Assembly: GCA_008360955.1 (NCBI GenBank)
Contig: LUCM01007481.1
Coordinates: 251,117 to 315,116 of the forward strand
Reading direction: 5' to 3'
Length of the DNA stretch: 64,000 nt
DNA from: Fasciolopsis buskii
Lineage: Eukaryota > Platyhelminthes > Trematoda > Plagiorchiida > Fasciolidae
Part shown: one piece after another, positions 1 through 11,700 of the stretch
Numbering within the stretch: position 1 is the stretch's first letter
How the letters are laid out: each line of letters begins with the position of its first letter
Made by a program: the position numbers and the translations under genes
The notes under the pieces: generated by a model
The model's input: the letters and a program-made list of their open reading frames with translations, nothing else
Told to the model about the DNA's origin: nothing
Database searches by the model: none

Positions 1-362
1 AGTCCTTGAGACAACATTCGACCGCAGCCGAGCAGCTGATTCATTCATTGGAGGAGAAAACCGGATGTGACATATGTAGAGGGCCTTAAATTTCGTTGTT
101 CTCGTTTTACGATGACACAACCAGGTTAGTAGTGAGTAGTATCTGGATGCGTGAACAAACTTTGCCCCGGAGCACAAAACCGGTTTTGTGCTCCGGGGCA
201 AAGTTTGTTCACGCATCCAGATACTACTCACTACTAACCTGGTTGTGTCATCGTAAAACGAGAACAACGAAATTTAAGGCCCTCTACATATGTCACATCC
301 GATTTTCTCCTCCAATGAATGACTCAGCTGCTCGGCTGCGGTCGAATGTTGTCTCAAGGACT
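1..362. repeat. Loopless near-perfect palindrome at window edge
   Basis: Bases 1-181 are the reverse complement of 182-362 with no spacer. The axis lies between 181 and 182, within aaaaccggtttt. I count two mismatches per 181 positions, near positions 43 and 62. The left end is cut by the window, so the true arm length is unknown. No gene was recognised in the arms. It could be a genuine palindrome or a fold-back chimera from assembly or amplification; the two mismatches argue weakly against a simple artefact. Confidence 0.93.
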
Positions 363-1469
363 CCACTCTAAATCTTTGGGCAAAGGAGGCATAACAAACC
401 AAAATACGGCGTTCGTAAACCTCCCGGAGCCGATGACCAGCGTGCTGGTTCATAGGCTTTGTGATCTTTTCATAAAAAGAGTTCAAAGTTTCCTAGAGGT
501 TCTAGCAGGGACAATGAGTACATATTCGGTCCTTGCATTTTTTCCAACGTACAATGTCTCGAAAATCTACGTAGATAAGTGTCATGACGGTATATCGCAC
601 GGAATTCTACTTCGTGAAATTGCTTTTTGAACGTTTTACTGCGGAATAACAAACGATTTGTCCAAAAAATATCCGGCTTCATTAATCTAGGTTCTACGGA
701 GCAAATAGTGCTAAAGCATCAGCAATTTCATGCGATCAGTGTATTGCTAAACATTACTTTTGAGTTTACAGTTGGAGATAACGGTGTTTTTGGGTTTGCC
801 CATCGAACCATTTGTTCAGGCAAACGTATTTCCTGGAAAATCACGCTCATATTAGGCGAATTGCAAACAGTGCAATTCACAACACCAATCAGAAACAGGT
901 TTCACGTGGAACCAAACCAACCGAGTACTTTGTACCAGATGCGCCGATGGACCTGCGAATTACAGGTGAGGATCAATGCGTATTGTCTCCAGACTATCGG
1001 GTTTTGCTGACCATCTGAGGGCATTTTTTTAGTGACTTGGAAAGTTTCATTTTGGAAAGGGGTGGTGAACATAAGAATAATCCAAATGTGAAAATTCTTG
1101 GCCTCGGCAGGAATGGAACCCAGGTATGGGTGCAACCCACGCACTCGTACTGCATGTACTCTAACAGCCGAGCAACGAGGCCACGCCAAGTTACCTAAGG
1201 ATTATAAATTATCTGTTCGAATAACGTATGCAGATGACATTCAACACGACACGATTGATTAGGAAACCTCAACTATTCGACATCTTCAGACCATGCGTAG
1301 GTCTAATTCCCGCTGAAGTCTAGGATCTTCACGTCTTGATCAATTCTAGATGTGAAAATTGCTACTTTCCTTGTTCACACTCTTAAGTAGTCATGTATCC
1401 AATTAATGCAGTTCTGTAAACGAATAGGAATTTTTAAAACAGTACTGCGTAAATGATAAAGCTTCTCAC
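363..1469. other. DBT downstream intron or flank, no gene seen
   Basis: This stretch follows DBT exon 5 on the minus strand. The expected next exon (E2 catalytic core, HNIGIAMDT-type sequence) was looked for on the minus strand and not found. Only short chance ORFs and one tRNA-like repeat (1088-1189) are visible. Confidence 0.5.
1088..1189 (-). repeat. tRNA-like SINE candidate
   Basis: Read on the minus strand, the segment begins GGCGTGGCCTCGTTGCTCGG and later has GGGTTCCATTCC. These resemble a degenerate A box and a B box (GGTTCRANNCC) of an RNA polymerase III promoter. It does not fold as a proper tRNA by eye, and the A-to-B spacing of roughly 50 bases is longer than in many tRNAs. I read it as a tRNA-derived SINE head rather than a tRNA gene. 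Confidence 0.4.
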
Positions 1470-1547
1470 CTTGTAAGTTATGTTTTCACACGCCTCGTCG
1501 GTGTGGGCATTGAGTAATGGATATTCATGCAACGCTAGAGAAACAGC
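1470..1547 (-). CDS. DBT: DBT exon (E2 catalytic core, fifth visible exon)
   Basis: Dihydrolipoamide branched-chain transacylase, the E2 core of the mitochondrial branched-chain 2-oxoacid dehydrogenase complex. It transfers acyl groups from lipoamide to CoA. This 26-codon exon reads AVSLALHEYPLLNAHTDEAC then ENITYK, matching the conserved core segment of animal E2 (human equivalent [20 protein letters not shown]). The acceptor is TTTTACAG and the donor AAG|GTGAGA. Both ends are phase 0, which fits the phase-0 end of the 5203-5034 exon. The active-site HxxxDG segment is encoded further downstream and is outside the window or unrecognised. The family assignment rests on sequence and splice phase together. 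Confidence 0.9.
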
Positions 1548-3239
1548 CTGTAAAATCGGTGGGAGCATGCATCAAGGAACGGTGTGAGAATTGCAAGCAT
1601 TTACGGAATATCATGCAATAGAAAGTGCGGTACCTGTACGTGGGGTTAACATCTCAAGTCCGATTGGCAGACAGAATGACAAATAAATCATGTCACGGAT
1701 AGAAATTTCGACCTCGTCAGATTTTATCTGTGGACCGGCAAAATGAAGCACGTAGTTGTAATACTTGGAACGTAAATCTGAAGGAATCTCACGACAATCT
1801 CTCAAAAATGTGATACCAAAAATATCCAAAGATATTCAGCAAAAACCTTAGGTCACTGTCATTCTTCGCACCTTGAATGTCCTTCTCTATTTGCGGGATT
1901 TTTTCCTTCAAATTTTCCCGAATTATTTTGTCGGCACCACGCTTATTTCTCCGTGGACTTAAACTCTGTTCAAACATCCACGTACCATCTATGCCCTACA
2001 ATGAAGGCGAATTCGTCAGTGATTCCGTCAGGGTAGAATTGGACTTTTTGAAGAGTGCTTTAAAGCCATTTAAAAAAATACAATTTTTTGACAGGTTTCC
2101 AAAACCACGAAAATCTGCACATCTCCAAGTCATTCAATAGATGACAGCCTTTGTGCACACCATTCCTCATCTGGTGGTCATTACACGGTGACTTCCACTG
2201 TGACTACGCGAAACCAATTCCTAGTTTACATGTCCCGATTTGCATTCACGCATACAAGGTATTGATTTAGCACACTGATTTTGACTTCCTACTTGTTCAA
2301 CCTGGGCTCGAACATTACTCAGCTGTGGAGCATGTTAGTTTCAACTTTTGTCCGCATCAATCCAGGCAAGTGTCTCTCTGTTCGACGATCGCTTCCAGGT
2401 ACGCACTACGGTATATTCCATCGACTCGGACGAACGTGGACCGAGAGAGACCTGGGATCGAGAATAACATCTCCAACAATAGACTTTATCTGCTAGCCAG
2501 AGTACTCGTCAAATTACTAGTGAAAATCATGCAACACAATATTCGCGTTTTCAGATTCACTTTCACTTCACAGATGCGGGGAATTTGGAAATCTTCACAC
2601 AGTCGCGCAGAATTGTGTATACTCGTTGACGTGAATTATAGATAACCATAAGTATGTGCTTCACACAGACCTAAATGGTTTGAACCGCCCAAATTCACAA
2701 TGCCAGAATGGTTTCGTGAACAATGCCGCAGGGCACCTTCTGGATTGATGGTCTGACGACGAGTAGATTTGGCTTGTCCATTTCAACATCATCCTACCAT
2801 TGAAAAATATTAGCTGCAACGGGTAGGTTCTGCGTGACGACCAATGCAGTATGGAATTATTTGTAGACGTGTAATTCATGGGAATGATGAACGGGTACTG
2901 CTAGGAAGTGCAGCCAATGAGGATAATAACCTAAAGCCTTTGGTTTTGCAAAGTATCTGACAGCAGTTCAGCGGGGAGTGGGTGAATGGAAGCCCATCTA
3001 ATTGGACGAATCATTCGTTCACTTATTTTCCTGACTGAGCTACCGGCTCAAATCAACCCTTATCTGGAGGACCAAGCGACTACTCATCAGGTCTCTACCG
3101 GTTGACCTTCCCGGCACGATTGGATCTTCGGCTTGAGATATGCCATCCTGTGTTGCGCGTTGGGTCATGGAGGCATACAAGCCGTCACACCACGTCAAGA
3201 TCCAGTCTCTTTGTAACTGTAGGGTCATCCGTGGTCTGA

Positions 3240-3690
3240 GGCACCCACTGTGAAGGAATAGTAGTGTACTCGGCACTGTGGCTAATTCTGTCAGAGCTTT
3301 CACCAGTTATCATTGATTGCGCGCCATGCTGGACCGGGCCGGACAAACCAAGATCGATGCACAGGCGTGGATGTGATCCGACTCTGTCAGACAGCGGTTG
3401 AGTACAAACCGCAAGATCAGGTTGAGGCCGCGTTATCTCACTAGTTCCCAGCTGCCAGCCGAAACAGTGACAAGATTAGAAGGGTGCGGATACTCTAACC
3501 AGTCAGGATGAGCGGTCCGGATTCGACAAAAAACATGAACTGAATAAGATGAGGTGCACCGAACGAACGGCAACAATCATCCCGAACAAACGATGAAATA
3601 ATGACAGTCGCACAGGTGCAAATATGTGAGTGAAGATACCTATAAACATGCGATGTCTTCACTAAATAAAAAGAGGGTTTTTACATCAGA
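3240..3690 (+). repeat. Dispersed repeat R2, copy 1
   Basis: It aligns with the reverse complement of 60915-61400. Shared blocks include cacaggcgtgga, caggatgagcg followed by tccggattcgac, and a terminal AATAAA. The copies are clearly diverged. Length and polyadenylation signal fit an LTR, a LINE 3' end or a SINE; no coding capacity was seen. Confidence 0.65.
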
Positions 3691-4286
3691 TAGTCTGGAC
3701 GGACGATAACGATGGAGAGCCAGGAGAGGAGAATTCAGAATAGTGATTAGACGTCACCCAACACCCACGACCATACTGGGCCATTTGGGGACTCTTTCAA
3801 CGCTTAGAAAGTAGTAAAAATCCACGGTGGTAAGATGAGAGGAGAGATATCACCCGCGTGTAACCTCAGTGTATTAAAGAGTCTTACACCGAGAAAAGTG
3901 GAAATCTCAAATTTAGAGTTGAATATTTTGGATAACCCCATGCAATTTAATGCCACTGTCTAACCAAAGCAGAGCATTGACGAAATTCACAAGGCTTGAC
4001 TGTGATTCGTACGAAACAAACGATTTTTCTTAATACAACGCTAAGTGTGAAATCGAAATCACCTAATGATCAATGCATGGCCACATAAATTCGTATACAG
4101 TGTAAGGCTCATTGGCAAGGAAATCTTCCTTAAATTCAGGCTTCCCACCGGGGGTGTTCGATAGAACAGTAATGGATTGACGTGCGACAGGTGGACGAAT
4201 AATCCGTATGGTCTAGTAACAATCAATTGAGAGCTAATCGGCATAGTTTGGTGATAAACAGATCTATTCACAGTCATTTATCTTTT

Positions 4287-4450
4287 ACTTTCTTTAATAA
4301 TGAAATAACATTGTGCATCATTTTTCAGGAAGGGGGCTGCGGCCAACAAGAGGTTACCAAGTGGGGAAGTTGACCGGCGGTGGGCAGATTCGAACCTGCA
4401 TTCTTCACGACCTTAGCTACAGCCGGTCATCCACCAACCCACGTTCGAGT
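4287..4450 (-). repeat. tRNA-derived SINE, copy with B box
   Basis: The minus strand reads GACCGGCTGTAGCTAAGG, then GCAGGTTCGAATCTGCCC, a good polymerase III B box inside a small palindromic arm. A body (GGCCGCAGCCCCCTTCCTG) follows, then an A-rich tail ending AAAGTAAAAGATAAA. The tail half is shared with 8745-8640, so this is a mobile family rather than a tRNA gene. Confidence 0.6.
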
Positions 4451-5033
4451 TGTTTCCAGGACACGGTGGATATACATCATTGGCAACCCGGATCCAGACA
4501 GTCGTGCGGAACTTAAATGGTCTGCAACGGTAAGTGGAACACTGACAGCTGATTATAAATCCTTCAGTGAACACGAACTTTTCTATTATTTTGGCAATCA
4601 TTCATCGATGAATCAGTGGCAAAAGGCAAAACTTCGTGTTTACCAAATCCCCCCCCGATGACCTCTGTATCAACAGTAGAGAAGAAAACGTAATCACCAC
4701 CAATCTTTACAGTAGAAGAACTGATGCTCGAGCTCCGTGATGTATTTCAAGGTAGTTGAATGAAGTATGCTGAAAATACGGTAATTTCGTGCATTTTTTA
4801 TTTCACAACATAGTAATATTAGATCTTAGTAAGAAAAGATCATACTGCATGAAATTGCCACTTTTCATAGCTGAGAGATGATGTGCGCGTATTGGTGGTA
4901 GATTTAATCAGCGGTTATTTTGGTTACTTTTTCCACATATTGCCCGTTTCTAAGATCAAATAGGTTTGGGTGATGATGCAGGATCAATCCGTGACTGTGG
5001 GAAGAGGGCAGAAGTGTGCTAATTTTGACTCAC

Positions 5034-5203
5034 CTTGATGAAAAATGGCAAGTAAGTGAGTTTCACTCCGTATTTCTGTTGAACCCAATCGAGTGTTTGT
5101 TTGCGAAATTCTACCAGTTTGTACAAATCCAATTCATCGGACAATACAAAATGTGGAATACTGTTAGACTCAGTCATGGATGTGCGCATCGCGCGCTGAA
5201 TGA
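5034..5203 (-). CDS. DBT: DBT exon (start of catalytic domain, fourth visible exon)
   Basis: A 170-base exon of the BCKDH E2 subunit. It completes a split Val codon and then reads IQRAMRTSMTESNSIPHFVL, continues through SDELDLYKLVEFRKQTLDW, and ends LTYLPFFIK. This is the N-terminal part of the acyltransferase catalytic domain (human GFQKAMVKTM...IPHF). The acceptor is TTTGTTGCAG and the donor AAG|GTGAGT. It enters with 2 bases completing the codon begun in the 8418-8214 exon and leaves in phase 0. There is no internal stop or frameshift, so the gene looks functional here. Confidence 0.93.
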
Positions 5204-8200
5204 CTGCAACAAAAAATACGGAAGAGAATGGCATAAAGAACGAATTAACACAGAAAACAACCCATTATCTTTGTGTTGTTAGAGTTTAAGTTGTCCGACA
5301 TATCTAAAGGGCCATGAAATAGTAGTTTGAGAAATAAAATGATAAATAACTAGGCCAATCAGCCACCTAGAGGATGGTTGAAAACACGCTGTTCCAGGAT
5401 GAACGCCGGGTAAATACGGATAAAACTGTTAGTAACACTCCAAAACACATCAAAAATGCATCCGAAACTGTTTATTTTTTCCTATCATGGGTTTCGAAGC
5501 TGAATGCAGAAACCGAGCAACAGCATGGTGGTACGTGAACGAAGGTAAGTGACAATTATCGAGAAGGTGAGAAACAGCATCGACAAAATCGTGTAGATAC
5601 ATGAAGATCAGAGGAACAAAAGCGGTACATTGATTTCCAGCACTTATACGTTCCATAGAAAAGATAAATTTCAGAATCAATGCAGCAACCTTTTGGAGCA
5701 ATAGCAAATTTGCATTTTTCTTCAACATGACAACTCGTTCGGGCACACTACTTACACTTATGTGATCGCCTCACTAAGCTACCTTTAAAGTGAACAGTCT
5801 CAACCAAATAAGGCAACAACTTGCACTAGCAAGAACTCTTGAAACCTCCCAGATAGATGTGTGCTATGTCTCTGAAACGCGCATACAAGAGACCACTTCC
5901 GTGATCACTCATTCTTTTGCTTCATTCTTCAGGTCTGGGGTGAGTCAGTTTCAGCGCTGATGGCCAGGCTGGCGTTGAGATCGATGCAAGCATGCGAGCG
6001 GAGTGCACTGTTGGACTGAATCCCGGCCAACAGTCTTTGCATGCACATCGGTCGGATGATTTTGTACGTATCAATAGCATTTGACTGAAAGGACATTTTT
6101 AGTTCGTCGAATCAGCACATGGACCCAGTGACTGCAGCTCTCCTGAAGCCAAATACCAGTTCTATCGAGAGTTACCTGAACCAACAGACATTGTGGTCGT
6201 TGCCGGTGATTTCAACACAGCTTCTCCACTTAGAGCAGACAGAAAGACACGTCGAAGGCCAATTTTGTCTCATACGATGGCACCAACAACGGAGATTCCT
6301 TCAGCAATGTTTGTTCTTGCCACACAGTTTCTGCCGAACATCAGTTTTTGTCATATAAAGCGACATTGGCTCACCTGGCGCTCTCCTCTGCATTCACAGC
6401 GTTGGATTCAGATTGATCACATTGTCATCGGCCACCGATGGCGTGGGTTAGTCAATGATTGCCGCTCGCCCTACCCAACACCCATGGAATCAGATCAAGC
6501 TTTGTTTGCGCCTAAACTGTGGTCATATTAGTGCGAAAATCACACACCCAGAACAACTGATTCCAGGCGATAGTCCTCGACTTCAGGTCTAATCGGAACT
6601 TTCAACGTGATTGTCGTCTTTAAAAAAACATCAAGGAACCAAGGGAAGACTGGAAATGGATTAAAGAAGCCCTGCACTCGGCAGTAACCGTCACACAGTA
6701 TTTCTCGTCATAACCCTCAGAAACGATGGATAACTTCAACTTCAATCGCATTGTTAGATCATCACAAATCCGTCCTCCCGAATACGACATGAAATACCGA
6801 CTGATCAGGAGTTTAAGAAGTGACGATCAAAATTGGTGGACAGAAAACTGTAGGGGAATTGAAAAGACTGTGGCTATCGGAAACGGTCCAAACTTCTACT
6901 GACTGATTAGAAATCCTAGTCCACGGAAGTCAAGCCTAAGCGAGGAACTTAAGGAAGCCGAGGGCACACTCTCAGGACCATCAGCTGAAGCTTTGGACAG
7001 AACATTTTACGGAGTTTTTCGGCTGGTCCAAGGTTAAAGTTGGCCTGCCAGTTAAGCTTGCAGGTAAACCAATGGAGACAGGTACCAGTCCTCCATCTGT
7101 GGCGTCGGCGCGACATCCAGCTGCAGATCAAAAGTCGAGTGCACGCAGCAGCAATGAAGTCGGTTTTGCTCTACGGCTCCCAAACATGGTCGTGGAGAGC
7201 GAAAAATGTACAAAGACTTTTGGTACTCGAATAGCATTGAATTCGTAGTATTGATAGAATATAGTAGATGAATTATCTCAGTAACTCAGACGTTTGGCGT
7301 GAGGTACTGGGTTCTAGGGTTCAATATTTAGAACAACACTAAGTTGATTGGAACGTTTTGTGCAAGCTCACATCATGACTGTCCCATTGTATGCTGTTGT
7401 CCGAGACAGGTAATTGTTGAAAGATGGGTCGAAGTGGGCAGTCATTGAAATGGGAATAAAATACGGAAACTTCACCCAATTGAGTGATTCGTTTAAATGA
7501 AATTAGACTACCGTGTTGGGGCCCACGAGATCCCCTGGAGAGATGGCTCAGTGTTGTAGTCAGTGGCATTCTTGCATTTGAAACCTTTCTTCTTGTGTGC
7601 AGGTCTTCAACTTACCATCGTGGCGTCAATCTTCACTATTCCCCATTCTCTTTATCTCTTTGAGCAGATGATACTGTGAGGTTGCATTCCAAACCAGAAC
7701 ACGTTGGTTTAGTTGTTGACTAAACTGAAACTAAAAACAGTTTGAAGAAGTCGTTTTTTGTATCCCTGCGAAAAGCGTTGGGACAGAAACTTTCGGTGCG
7801 TGGGTTAGCGAGAGAAGAATAAACTTTTGTTTGGAGAATGCAAAAACTTGCAGTTTAGAAAAAAAGAAATGTAAAGTTTTAATAAATCCTATTAGGCAAC
7901 GTGACTACGCTTGTTTTGAGATTATTCGAGGGCCAGAAACCCATTGAAAAAAGACTGACGTGGAAAAGTGCAAAAGCAAACAGTATTATTTCCAAAGAGC
8001 CAAATTCATTTTTGAGTCAGCATAGAACCTCACTTTGTGAATAGATAGGAACGGGCTAGGGTAACCCAATGGATTCAGTTTTTCAAGTTAGATAAGCGTG
8101 AAATCGGTATCAAAACACGGGCAAAATGTCATAACCAACAAACAAATCTCCAAAAGATCATCTGGGATGCAAATTTAAGAGGATATCCGATTATATTTGG

Positions 8201-8213
8201 GGTGAGCTCTCAC
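5204..8213 (-). other. DBT intron between third and fourth visible exons
   Basis: A 3,010-base intron with donor CAG|GTGAGA and acceptor TTGCAG. It carries a plus-strand RTE LINE fragment (5793-7237). The remainder, about 7240-8213, shows no gene; the 7339-7569 frame has no recognisable motif. Confidence 0.75.
5793..7237 (+). mobile_element. RTE-type LINE fragment, endonuclease part, RT core deleted
   Basis: The apurinic-type endonuclease begins near 5793 with NSLNQIRQQLALARTLE then IDVCYVSETRIQE. It continues with VWGESVSALMARLALRS and VVVAGDFNT (6190) and ends SQRWIQIDHIVIGHRWRG (6390-6450). A linker follows to about 7030. The sequence then jumps to the reverse-transcriptase C-terminal region RRDIQLQIKSRVHAAA and SVLLYGSQTW (7110-7190). 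The polymerase core, about 250 residues in related elements, is missing. Several stops and frameshifts make it a dead copy. The endonuclease GDFN and DHI motifs are preserved. Confidence 0.85.
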
Positions 8214-8418
8214 CTGATAACTGAACTTTTCGATCTTGGCCCAAGGGAACAACCGTTGGACGTGGGGCTTTCATGGCTGGTTGCGTTGCACTGACCGGAA
8301 GTTTCGGGATCGTTTTGGTTGGGGGGAATCCGGAAGACTTGTTGCTCAAAAAATTGAGAATATCTTCTTTCAAAACACGACCATCTTTACCCGTGCCGAC
8401 TACGTCGGCAAGATTGAT
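8214..8418 (-). CDS. DBT: DBT exon (subunit-binding domain end and linker, third visible exon)
   Basis: A 205-base exon starting in phase 0 after CTCATTAG. It reads INLADVVGTGKDGRVLKED then ILNFLSNKSSGF, the second half of the peripheral subunit-binding domain that docks E3. A Pro/Thr/Lys-rich flexible linker of about 40 residues follows. It ends TCA G|GTGAGA in phase 1, joining the TC that opens the next exon. The GTGKDGR loop is typical of 2-oxoacid dehydrogenase E2 proteins. The frame is intact. Confidence 0.95.
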
Positions 8419-8639
8419 CTAATGAGCATAGAAAACAAAGGGACAGGAAATATCATCCAGCCTATACCTTCATTTGGCGACAATTTTTTAATAATATTTT
8501 TGGGTGTCTAACAAATGTGTGCATGGCAACCACCATGAAAAAAAACCGAAGACCGTCAGAAACATTCGCTTAAGGAAGGATTTCAGATCTTCGAATTTCA
8601 CCGAAAAAGACATGCTCATTAGATTTGACAAAAATATCT

Positions 8640-8745
8640 TTTAGCTTTTAGCTTTTACTTCCGTTATTAATGAAACAACAATATACTTCAATTTTCAGGA
8701 GGAGGGCCGCGCCCAGTAGAGGGCTGCTAGTATATCAGAAAATTC
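8640..8745 (-). repeat. SINE tail, second copy
   Basis: The minus strand carries GGGCGCGGCCCTCCTCCTG, TTTCATTAAT and AGTAAAAGCTAAAAG. It is diverged from but collinear with the tail half of the 4287-4450 SINE. The tRNA-like head is absent or unrecognisable, as expected for 5' truncation. Confidence 0.6.
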
Positions 8746-11700
8746 TAAATAGTTCCACTTATTCATTTTTTTAAAACAATCCATCAGAAAGTCTGAGTCG
8801 ATAAAACCAAATATGAACGTATCGAAAGTTGTGTGTCTTGGTGGTCTTTCAGTTCGGTCAACATCACCCGCACCAAAGTGTGACAGAATTGGGTTTATTG
8901 TTTAAGCTGTCAGTTGCCTTATCCAACACAAATCAATTAACGCAGACTAATCTTGAAACCTCTTAGTATATTTCATAACCCTAGACCCTTTCAGACATTT
9001 CAATGGAACAAAAACAAGCGTCAGCACAAGACAAAATGAATTCGGCTCGTTTGTGCTTCGTTCTCTGTTGGATTAATACATTCGTACTACGGTCCAGGAG
9101 AAGCAATCGCAAAAACTGCACAAAACCAGTTCACTTAACTATAGACGAAATCATAGCTTTCATAAAAAATCTTTCAATTTGTTCGCTTAGCCATTGCGTT
9201 GATTTGACCAGCCACTCGTAAGCCTCGATCTGTTACGGCCGAATTTCGCAAACGTAAGTTTGCATACGGTTTTTGTGCTTCAAATAGGTGCACACACACA
9301 CACGGCTTCGATCGTGAACAGACTTTGCGCGGCTACCATTTAAGCGGTTATGCATATTGACTTTCCTGGTCTGGGCAACTGCATGTGGTAAGAAAATGGA
9401 AACCAGGTTCATCACTCAATTGTTTTATTGACGCAGATACGTATGCCATCAGTTTCCTAGTAGTTACTGGAAACTCACACGTCTCACTATTGGTTTAAAT
9501 CAGCACATAATTCATCATCTTGCTATCTAGTCATCATTACCAAAAGACACTACGAATTACTCCACCGTGTATCGGCGATATAAATTTCTTCAACACCGGA
9601 AATATACATATTCACTGGTTTTAATCTAAACCATAGTTCCAAAGTAAAGATAAGGAAAAGAATTGGTTACGAGCAAAATACAAGCAATGAACCTAGTTGG
9701 GCAGAAAGGAGACCAATAGTCTTGTGTTTTCGTGGCACACATTTCCATGTTATTGTTCTTTTTCTGTGTTGTTCTTTACGGATTACACGAGGTTGGGTAG
9801 GCCGTTTAACATTCACACTACGGATATTAGTTGGAATTCATAGATTTCAACGTCTGCAATTAGCGACAGTATTCGTCCTAAGCGCATCAATCAGGAAGAT
9901 AGGAAGCGCCAACCGATCCGAAATCCGAAGTTAATTTTCTCGTTTCTTTAAACTAAACTGTAGACAGACAATCGCGGCGCTTCTTCCAGCCTTTTCTTTT
10001 CGTGAAAAAGTGCAAGAACAAAGTTACCCTTGGTCACTGGGATGCGATACGGTGCCCTAACAACTGTCGGTGGGTAAATATTTTCTCGGTTCATTTACGA
10101 CCGGGGCGGAACCTACTCTGCTAATAACAAAGTTGCTCAACACGTTTTTTGCAAACTGCCCAGGGTGGCAGACGGCAACAGCTTGTACGCTGATGGGGAT
10201 AAGAATGTGACCTAGTGGTTATCGTAATCACCCAGTGAGTTTTTAAAGAGAATAAAAACATCAGAGAACGGAATCCAAAGTTCTCCAACAAGGAACATTC
10301 CAACGGTTACTTCCGCTCGCCAGTTATGCGTGCGCTGTACTTTCCTCTTCTGTTTTCCATGTACATTTCCGATGATACAAACCGGATTCTGGCAATGCGC
10401 ATACAACCTGTTGGTCTTGTTAATCAAGCAAGAATAGCGGCGAAAAATTCCCCTTCCAATAATAAAACTAATCAGATCCCAGTCGACCTGACTAAATAGG
10501 TTCGAACGTAGTTTAGTCGTTCGTTCTCATGTGATTTGTGCAAACTGTCCTCAGCATCACATGTGATGAGATGTTGTCCTGTAGCCGGGCACTTGACACC
10601 TGCTATGAATTGCGCATTGGTGTTGACATATCATATGCAATGTAGGCGGAACAACTGGGATCTTGGTTATACCAAGTTTGACGGTGTATTTCTGGACAAA
10701 CGACTCTCTAGATCCTTGACGGGTGATCACTGTCTCAGGAAGAATATGACAGATTTGAAGAGAATATGTGGCAAGCTATTTGATTTTGGAAAGTAGGACT
10801 ATACACATGTTAAGATTTTGTTATCATTAATTTCGCAACGAAGTATTCTGGTTTCCGTTGGTACTTCATCTCTGCATATTTAAAATAGAAATGAACCAGG
10901 GTTAACCAAAAACATCCGATGGGAGACCGGTGAAAGGTAGATTCAAAAAAGTGAACGGTCTCGAACGCTAGAACACTACAGATTGAGGCACTTGGCCTGT
11001 TGGTATTGATAACAGAAGCAACAGCAAATGGTGTGTCTCAAAGTAGCGTTCCCGTCACGTACTGCTCCCAGCCGACTGCCAGTTTTCCGGTACGCAAAGA
11101 CAGTTTAGTTCTGAACGAGATCTAATGCATGATAGGACAGATATGAAGAAGGTCTGTCGCCAAGCTCGTTACCACATCTGATCTAACGAGATTTTATGTG
11201 GCTCTATGAGACTCCAAGTTTCAGGGTCACGGTTGCCAGTCTTTCTCTCAGCTCATATAATGGGCCATAGCAGGCTGTGAAGCATGCTCCTTCCACTACA
11301 CGCATGTGTGAAGCATCTCATAAAAAAGGATATGTGTAATATTGCACTGGATTTACTTCGGCCGAATAGCAATCGGGCTCCTAAGAAGATACCAGAAACC
11401 ACGTAGCAATACTATTGCTTTGCAGTGTACAGCATTTAGCTGTGCATCTTTTACAGAATTTTCCGGCTGGCGCTGAAGACAATTCTTGCACCAAGCAATC
11501 CGGAGATTTCAAGATTATCCAAGGTGTCACTCGCAGTATAGAATGTGTCAGCCGGATGTTGGCTGGGTAGTAGGCTATCACACGTATTCAACAAATCCTC
11601 CTATCTATTCCCGGATTTGGGAAAACGGATACGATTGTCCGGACAAAAAAATCTATTCTAAATAATCTAGTGACGTAGGAATTGATGTTTCGTTTCGACC

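Larger units (their letters stand above)
1548..5033 (-). other. DBT intron between fourth and fifth visible exons
   Basis: A 3,486-base intron bounded by AAG|GTGAGT and TTACAG on the minus strand. It contains a dispersed ~400-bp repeat (about 3240-3690, plus) and a tRNA-derived SINE copy (4287-4450, minus). Open frames at 1611-1829, 1877-2140, 2281-2645 and 2661-2879 show no recognisable domain, and I treat them as chance. Confidence 0.7.

Noticed and set aside
1088..1189. A functional tRNA gene
   Set aside because: No cloverleaf could be drawn by eye, the A box is degenerate and the B box has a mismatch; a SINE head explains it better.
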